Positions 22,901 to 31,900 of a stretch of DNA of 64,000 nt are shown here, piece after piece (position 1 is the first letter of the stretch; each line of letters starts with the position of its first letter). Origin of the DNA: Antedon bifida. Taxonomy: Eukaryota; Echinodermata; Crinoidea; Comatulida; Antedonidae. The notes under the pieces were generated by a model. The model had not been told where the DNA came from. It did not search any database and was given only the letters and a program-made list of their open reading frames with translations. The stretch is taken from NCBI GenBank assembly GCA_963402885.1, contig OY727095.1, positions 3,167,001-3,231,000 of the forward strand, written 5' to 3'. Made by a program: the position numbers and the translations under genes.

Positions 22901-25900
22901 AAACAAAAATGGGTTTTTTTCAGGAGGAAATTTTTATGTAGGAAAAATATATTGAAGGTAGAGTGCCCTCTAGTTATATAAGGAATTGTTTCCAAAACTT
23001 ACCTTCAGTTGACAAAAGTAGTTCTTTCTTCTGCATTTCACGGTCTCCACCTATAAAAAAAAATCAAATACAGTTAGGGTTTTTACAACATTTTTTATAA
23101 ATTCTAAAGCCTGTTTTCCTGTCAACGTTATTTAACGCTATCGTCGTTGATCGTTAAAAGTTCAACGACGATCGTTTGAAAACAATCAAGTTGAAATGAT
23201 AACGATAGCGAATACCTTTTCCTGTAAATCGTGAACATTTCAATGTTTACGTAGAAGATCGCCAATTATTGTTAACGATAGTGTCGAATAACGTCGACAG
23301 GAAAACAGGCTTAATGCTATTCTTGAATGCGTTAAACTTACCTTTACTTATAATCTCTTTAAGTTTTTCTTTAAGCGATTCATAGTGCCTTAGTAAATCT
23401 ATAAAAGACATCAAATAAAATGGTATCAAGTTTTTTACAAGCTCTTTTGAAGTTCTTTTTGATTATTTCATTATTTTTCTTTTATTGTATTTTAACATAT
23501 GATACATGTGATGAATACACTTTTATTGTACTTTACTTTTAATAATACATTTTTATGAATGTATTATTGCCATTTGATTGATTGATTTCATATCATGTGT
23601 TGTGCATGTGAATAATACACAATTAAAAAGTATGCAACTTCTAAAACCGCTCAATTGTTTTTCCACTTTTGTCTTAAACAGAATGCCAAAGGCCAGGTTT
23701 TCAGACACTTTATATTTGTATATAGGCCAGCTGCTTTAAAAGTAATATTATTTTTAACATGGATCCAACCGCAAGAAACTCACAAATTACAGGACGTAAC
23801 TATAATTTATAATGCTTATAAACATGTAAATAATAATAATAATAATAATAATATCTTAATGTTGTGAAATCGGATCTAGGCTAGTTTCCCCTGGACATTT
23901 TACCCCCGGACATTCCCCTAAACCCCCTCCCCCCGGTATTTTTCCCCTGGACCGTAGCCTCCTAGTACTAGTACTGTTTCTATAAAACTCTTAATTTAAC
24001 AATATTCCCGCAATATTAATGAGAGATATGTACGTGAAAATGTGATATTTTCTGTTCAAATTGATACCAAATTAGACCGATTAGGAGTAACTGTTTAGAT
24101 TTTACAATCAAAGATCATTATTCGCTATGCAAAGGTGTAAATTTATAAATCGTGGACTTCACCATGCGAAAGATTATTTAGTGAAAAGGAATGTATTTTA
24201 AACTCGTGACATTGTCAATGTTCATGTACCTCAATGATCCATGGTTAGGACAGTGCCATGACACCTGGAAATTTCAAATTGATTTTCATCAAGACAAGTT
24301 CATAGTTGATAAAACTAAGCCGTCAGAAAGATAGATGCACTATTAGACTAAACAACATACATGACAAATGTAAGTACAGACACTATTCCAACTTTCCCTT
24401 CCAACATCAAAATCAGTAGGTGAGAGGATGAATTCCCCGTATGGGTAATGCATCCTCTCACCACCAGAATCCTTCATCAACAACAGTCATCCTCCAAGCA
24501 CAGGAACATTAAAACAAAATGATGTGCAAAACAGTTCAAGACATGTACCAGTACATTGAAATCCCTTCTACAGCATGCCTTCAACATTTCATTTTGCTAA
24601 CACCTTCATCTTTAAATTATTGTGGGCCACAACATCTATAAAGTTAGCCCCTTTCATCTGGCCAGACGCAACACATGGCATCTATCTCTAGTTCCGAAAA
24701 ACTCTGGGTCATAATTAAATGCTGGAGTAAAGCAAGTATATGTGTACCAAATAAAATGCAAACAACCAAATAACAAGGATACTTAAGTGTGTTAAAATAA
24801 TTAGTGTATATGTTTTATGACTCACCTTCTGTTTCAGAAAGTTCTTCTTCTTGATTTTGCTTACGATTTTCATTGAGTCTTAATAAACCTGTAATAATAA
24901 AAATATAATTTATTATTTAAAAATTGTTAATGCTTTCTTATTACTGTACAGTAGTAGCTAGATCAACTTTCGTATGCACGTCTTTGAGGTCCAGAGAATT
25001 TGACTTCAGAAATTGGTTTAGGATGGTCAAACAATCATTTTTGGCTTGGTTACACATTTTGAAAATGTGGCAAAAGGTCAAGGTGAAAGGTTATAAGACC
25101 AAAACACCAATAGGTCCTTACAACCACTGGTCACAACAAGGTAATTTTGCATTCATATTCAGTCTAATAGGACATTTTGGTCAAAAATGACCGGAAATTA
25201 CATTTTTGACCTTTGAGTTACACTCATCACTAATGCAATAGCCAGTCCACAAACCATTTTTTTTATACCAAATATAGTTTGTTAGTTGTTCTAATAATAA
25301 TTTGTTTCTAAATGATGACTCACGTTCAGTTTCAGCAAGTTCTTCTTCAAGTTCTTGTTTACGACCTGCATAGAAACTTATTGAACCTGATAAAACAAAT
25401 CACATTGAACTTTCAATAATGGTTGTCAATTAAAACAATTGTTTTCAGCAATGATTGTCATTGTGATTATAGACACTATTACTATTATTTTCATTTAAAT
25501 GGACCAATATTTTTACTTACCTTCAAGAGATTTTATTTCTTGTTCAATATCAGTCGTGTTGGAGTATGTTTGTGCAGCTAATAAAAAATCATATAGAACT
25601 TTTTAATTATGACTTTTACATAAACACTTAAAAAACTATATGGTGTGCTTGTAAATTCTAAATTATTTTTAATTTAACATAAATAACACTTTCCATATAC
25701 ATTTTTTTAAGCCTGGCAGTGAAGGCGTTTTTTAGTTAGTTATGTATTATGTATTAGAAGGACTACTTTGAATTACCAGGTGGCTTGCTGGATTAATGGG
25801 TTTAGTATTGTGAGAAATAAATGGAAAGACGACTTGCAACTTATGTTTCTGCGTAATTCATAATCCTTGGTTATCTTGTAGCAAATTGTAACCAGATTTG

Positions 25901-28900
25901 ATCGCCTGACTTATTATACGTTTTCACACATGCATACGCAAACCTTGTGAAATCTCGGGGGAAAGCATACGCTCTATTTGATTAATATGATTGTCAGTTT
26001 AATACCAGGGCAACATACGCGCGCAGTAACAACTCGGAACATCTTGGAACAAAAACAGGCCTCTCATCAGTGTGATTTATTCACACTACAGTGTGCAAAC
26101 CTGGTTACAACTTGTTATATTTTTTCCTTGTATTCTTTCTTTAATGCAAGTTTTCCTAATTTGATACAAATACATATACAGCCAATCACCAATTTTATTC
26201 AACTGTTTCCTATTGCTTTTCGTGACTTATTTCAACTGGTGACCATGCCATAAAGTTTACTTTTATCTAAACTATTATTATTGTTTACTGATATAAAGGT
26301 AGAGTTTGCATGAGCTAGTTCTCAAGTCAATCAATCAATCAATCCTAATTAATTAATTAATTAAGTCATATCTTTAAAGGTAAGAGCTCACCACTTTTTG
26401 ATCCAACATTTTCGTCCATAACAGAGAGCGTGTAACGTCCACTTTCAGAAGCAGCTAGGTTAAATATGAATAATAATAATAGCATTCTTAGTAATTTGAA
26501 TGAGGTTAGAGTCACTCTCTTAAACAAACACAGCAACTCATATACTGTATTTGAACCTTTTCATTTCAATAATAAAAGTTTATGTATTAAAAAGTATTTA
26601 TGTTTTTCATGGGTACATGACTGTGAAAATCAATGTGTCTGAAAGTCAATAAATATTTAGTCATATACAAAAAATCAAACTTTCACTAGATATTTATCAA
26701 ATTTTATTTAGTTTTTTTGGATTGCTACAAATGTACAAGGGTATAAAGAACATGCAAATAATGCACACCATTTCATAGTGCCATCTACCATACCAATTTT
26801 AAATTTTGCCTTCTAAATTTACACTTAATTAAGATTATTAGAGAGTATCAATTGAATCTCAATTTCCTCTAAGATTACATACACATGAAGTTTAATCAGC
26901 ATACAAGAACTCACCACTTTGTGGTCCAACACGTTTGAGATCCGTAACAGAATCCATGTAATGTTCACTAACAGAAGTAGCCGCATCTTCTATGACTAAA
27001 AAAAAAAATATAAAAATGTATACTTTATTTGTTTAGCAATGATATATCTACAGTATTACTTTTATGTACCGTTGTTAAGTTATTAAGTCCCTTCTTTAAA
27101 GCAATACGTAATTTAAATACAAATACATTTACAGCCAATTACTTTATTATCCATTTATTGTACCCATATTGCATATGGCGGATAACCCCTTGTTGTTGTC
27201 AGGATCTTTTTTTTTCCCATCTTATTCTTATTTCTTCCCCAGAATTTTGTTGCAGGTGTATCTCTAATTGTTGTGGACATAACATCGTACAACCATGGAG
27301 GTATGGTATAACTTTGTCAGAAACTTTAGATGTGCAGGAAACTGTGTAATATGACGATAGAGTCGCGCAGCGTAAGTTACGTGCGATTTTATGAAATTTT
27401 ATGGTTGCTCATAAATTCTGAGAAAAATTTATTTTTCAACGAAACTTGTAGTTGATAATATGGAGCAACTTTTTGACATGATAAAAATGGTTTGCTATGC
27501 TAAGAATTCCACCTACATATCAAAAACGGCACAGAACGAGCTTATAATATGCATAAAGAAGTTTATTCAACGTATTATAACAACTGAAATAAAAAACGGA
27601 AGTGGATATTTTGGAATTAAGGCCGATGAGGTCACAGACTCGTCAAATTGGGAACAGCTTGGACTTGTTATAAGGTATCTAACAGGATTTATCAAGTTCA
27701 TCGATTGTGAGGAATGCACCGGGAAAGCCATATGCGACAAACTGGTCGCTTCGTTGAAATCTCTTGGACTAGAGCCAGGAATGTGTAGGGCACAAACCTA
27801 CGACGGAGCTGCAACATGACAGGGTGCCAAAACGGATGTGCAAAACTCTTCCAAGTCTTCAGTCCACGAGCTCCATATTATCACTGTGCAAGCCATGGGC
27901 TCAACCTGGCACTCTCTCAAGCCTGTAAAGTTACTGAAATTCACAATATGATTTGTACACTTAAATCAGCCGGACTGTTTTTTAAGTTTTCGCCGAAAAG
28001 ACAACACACATTAGAAGACATCATGATAACCAAACGTGTTGTACCCGACGCAAAAGAGACCACGGATTCAAATCAGAATAGAAAAGCATTACATAGTGAT
28101 AGTGAAGATGAAACTGACGAAGAAAACGATGATGAAGAAGTCAGCAACGAATGTGAGAATGAACTTGAAGTAGAAATTGAGGAAAAGGATGACGTTGCCA
28201 GCTTTGATGATCCGAAACGTATGTCTGCCAAAAAGAAGATAAAGCCTCTATGTGAAACCAGGTGAGTGGAGCGGCATACAGCTCTTGAGGATTTTGATGA
28301 GCTATATCCTTTTCTTTTAGAGTGCTTTGAGACAATAGCATCAAACAAAGGTACAAGAAAGTGGGACAGTAAATCAAGAAGCGATGCACAGGGACTGTTT
28401 CATCAAATCCGCAGCCCGACTTTCATCGTTGCTTTTCAAACGGCCCTACATCTCTTTGGGTACACCAAATCCCTTAGTAAATCCCTCCAAGGGAGCACTC
28501 TAGATATCATTGAGGCCTACAGCCAAATAAATCTTGTAGTCAGTGAACTAAAGGATATTAGACTCAATGGTGGGAAAGCAACATTCAAGAACATATACAG
28601 TAAAGTGAAGAGCATGGCCGATGTGTCTGGTAATAAAATACAAATGCCACGGATCTGTGGAAAACAGACCTTAAGAAACAACGTTCATGCAAATGGGCCA
28701 AGAACATACTTTCGCCGGGCAATTTTCCTGCCGTTCGTAGATGGATCGTTGGAGGGAATGAGTGAAAGATTCCAAGGTATTACGTCAAAACCCTCAGAGC
28801 ATTAGCTCTGATACCATCTAATTTGAATATACTTAATGACGTTGACGAGCTAATGCAATTCTATTTTCCGGACCTTCCATGTCCTCGCACATTGCATCAC

Positions 28901-31900
28901 GAAATTCAACTTTGGAAACGACTGTGGTAAGTCTATATTATTACGCTATTTTTATGTACTATATATCCATCTAATCGTTTCTAACTTAAAACCATGGTCA
29001 TCACACAAATTAAGTACTTGTTATCAAAACAGGTGTAATGAATCAAATAAGCCATCTACACTATGCAGTAGAAATATGTACCCAAACATCTATTGGATTT
29101 TGGAGCTGATAGCGGTAACTCCAGTGACAAGTGCTGGGGTAGAGCGCAGTAACTCATCTCTTCGCTTCATCAAGTAACAGAGTATTCCGTAAATACTGTT
29201 ATGCTTTATGACACAAAATAGGTACAATTCAACACTGTAAACATATTTAATTCATAATAATTGTCGGCGTTCATATAATGTATGTGGTGCATGTTGCGTT
29301 TGCGCGGATAACCCAAACTCGTCAAAGTGACGAGTTCAAATATAGTTTTCTTTATTTTTCTTACTTAGCATTGTTATCATAGCATAGCATAATATTAATT
29401 GTCACAGTGCTCTTTGTGACATTTATTTTAACTGTTGATCATGCCATAAAGTTTGTTTATTTTGATCTCCATCTGCACATTTAACTTGACTTTGAATTTA
29501 ACTTATCTATTTATCTACATTACGTTTAACCTGTGTTATTAAGTTCACCGATATATAAATGTAGAGTTTGCATTTATGACGTCAAAGGGACGAATGAGCT
29601 AGTTCTCAAGTCCTATCTTCAGAGGTAAGAACTCACCACTTTTTGATCCAACACTTTGGTCTGTAACAGAGAGCGTGTAACGTCCACTTTCAGAGGCAAC
29701 TAAGTTTAGATATAAATTAACATAGGCATAAGAACAAATATTCTTATCATTTTAAAGTTGATGAGGTTAGAGGTTAAGGAGTTATATATTATATTTAAGC
29801 TCCAGTTTTAAAGGTTGTATTGTTTATTACAAAAGGACAATCAATACTATGGGAATAATTATTATTAATGTTAAACAGGGAGCCAGCCTTTAACATAATA
29901 TAACAATAGCATACAGTACCTGGAAATGATCTTTCTGATGTTCTAATTTCATCTGTAAAAAATAAAAAATACATATATTAAAAGCTCAGATGTTGCTCAC
30001 AAAATTAACCTCATTAAAAGAGTAGCTTCATGTTCATTTTTTATTTATTTATTTATCAACAGTTATCAACATTTTGAACATAGATTGAGGACCCTAAGGA
30101 CAAAGCAAAAAAAAGGTAATGCATAAAGAAAAGCTTAGTTTATATAATAGGATAACTGACAATACAATTTTAAATATGATAATGATTGATATAATGGTAC
30201 CTAAATTTCATTGAAATTGAAAATGAAATTGAAAATATTGAAAATATAAACTAATAAGCTTGATTAGGCCTATAAATTCTGGAAGGTTATTCCAAAGTTT
30301 TGAACCAGTTACAGTAATAAAGGTTTCAAATTGTTTGTTTAAATTATTATAAAATATAATCCTTTGCCACAATACTTAATAACCCTGACAGCTGTGAAAC
30401 AAAATGAGCATCATAGAATAGGTCTTTTTTTTAAGTGGTGCTACAGAACTTTTTCTAAAGTAAATTTGAGACTCTTTAACATAATCATACCTAGATCTGG
30501 ACTTAATGATCTTTCTGATGTTCCAACTTCATCTGTAAAATTTGAAAAAACATATCCTACTATAAGGATAGGATAAACTTTACTGTCTCTATACACAAAT
30601 ATACACTTTGGTATAATATCACATAAATAATGAATGTTTATCAACACATTACAAAGCAACATTAAGTATCAGTTATAATCACACATTGTTTTATAATCTA
30701 AATTTGAATTAATATTCATGTAAAATAGACATTAAAAAATAAAATATTAACTTACCTTTACAAGAGCATCATCAGTTGCCAATATGCCAGCATTTACTAA
30801 CCTGTGCAAATTGATTATTTAATAAACTCTACTTTCAGTAAAATTTAAAACTCACCACTTTTTGATCCAACACTTTGATCCACATCAGAAGTAGATATGT
30901 CTACTGTATTTAAATATAATGAACATAGGCATAATACAAGAATGTTGCTAATAACAATGTTAAGTCAATAATAACACAGTCACTACTACTGTAAGTAGTG
31001 CGGAGGGAGTGTGGCACCGTGTGTTGGATGTTACTATTTATCATGTGAGATCGTGAGTTTTAATTCTCTCCACCCAGATGTAGGCCTACATACTGTAGGA
31101 ATAGGTCAAAACAACTACTCTTATTACTAGCTGCAACATTATGGGAGTACTAAATAAATTCCATGTTTGATCAAAAAATGACTGGGGTAATATGTGAAGC
31201 GCTTAGAAAAGTTTTTTTGCATTAAGCACCATATAAGATCGATGTATCATTACTAAAGATGGTGGATTTAAATTTACTAAATTTTCCAACCATGTAAAAT
31301 GTAAATGTTCTGGTAGCAAACAGTTTTGACTAATACTGTAGTACATGCTTTGAGAATGCAGTTGGTAAAAATATTTATATCTATATAAATTTAACAACCT
31401 ATTTTTGATTCAACATGTTCTTCTGATCCTTGCTCATTGCTTCTAATAGTGCAAATAACTTTCAGATCAAAAAATAAACCAATAAATAGGAACCACAAAA
31501 TAAAACAATGCATTTATCAAACAATTAAGTAAAATGTATTTGTTCTTTTCCAGGTACACAATAAATGGTAATAATTATTTGCATGTGCTAGCATTTGAAA
31601 ACCTGTGAACATCATCAACTTTAACTCAAACTGCTGTATCACTAAACTGTTTAGATTATCATTAACTTTTGAGATCATAAGTAAAATAACTCACCACTTA
31701 TTGATCCAACACACTCTGGATCCTTATCAGTAGTTAGTGTGTCATGTCCAATATCAGAAAAAGCTACATCTGCTGGGTAAACAAAATTAACATAAGAAAA
31801 ATAATGTAACTGTTTGGTAATGACAGGACAATGTAGATATTGCTTGTAGGCCTATTTAATGTCTTTTATTATTCAAGATTTACAAATTCTTGTTGAACTT

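Noticed and set aside
30756-30796. Additional 41-nt NLR1 microexon
   Set aside because: Good GTAAGT donor, but its length is not a multiple of three and it would break the phase-1 chain; treated as a relic.
31399-31440. Additional type-A microexon
   Set aside because: Weak donor (GTTGTT) and acceptor in the wrong phase; probably decayed.
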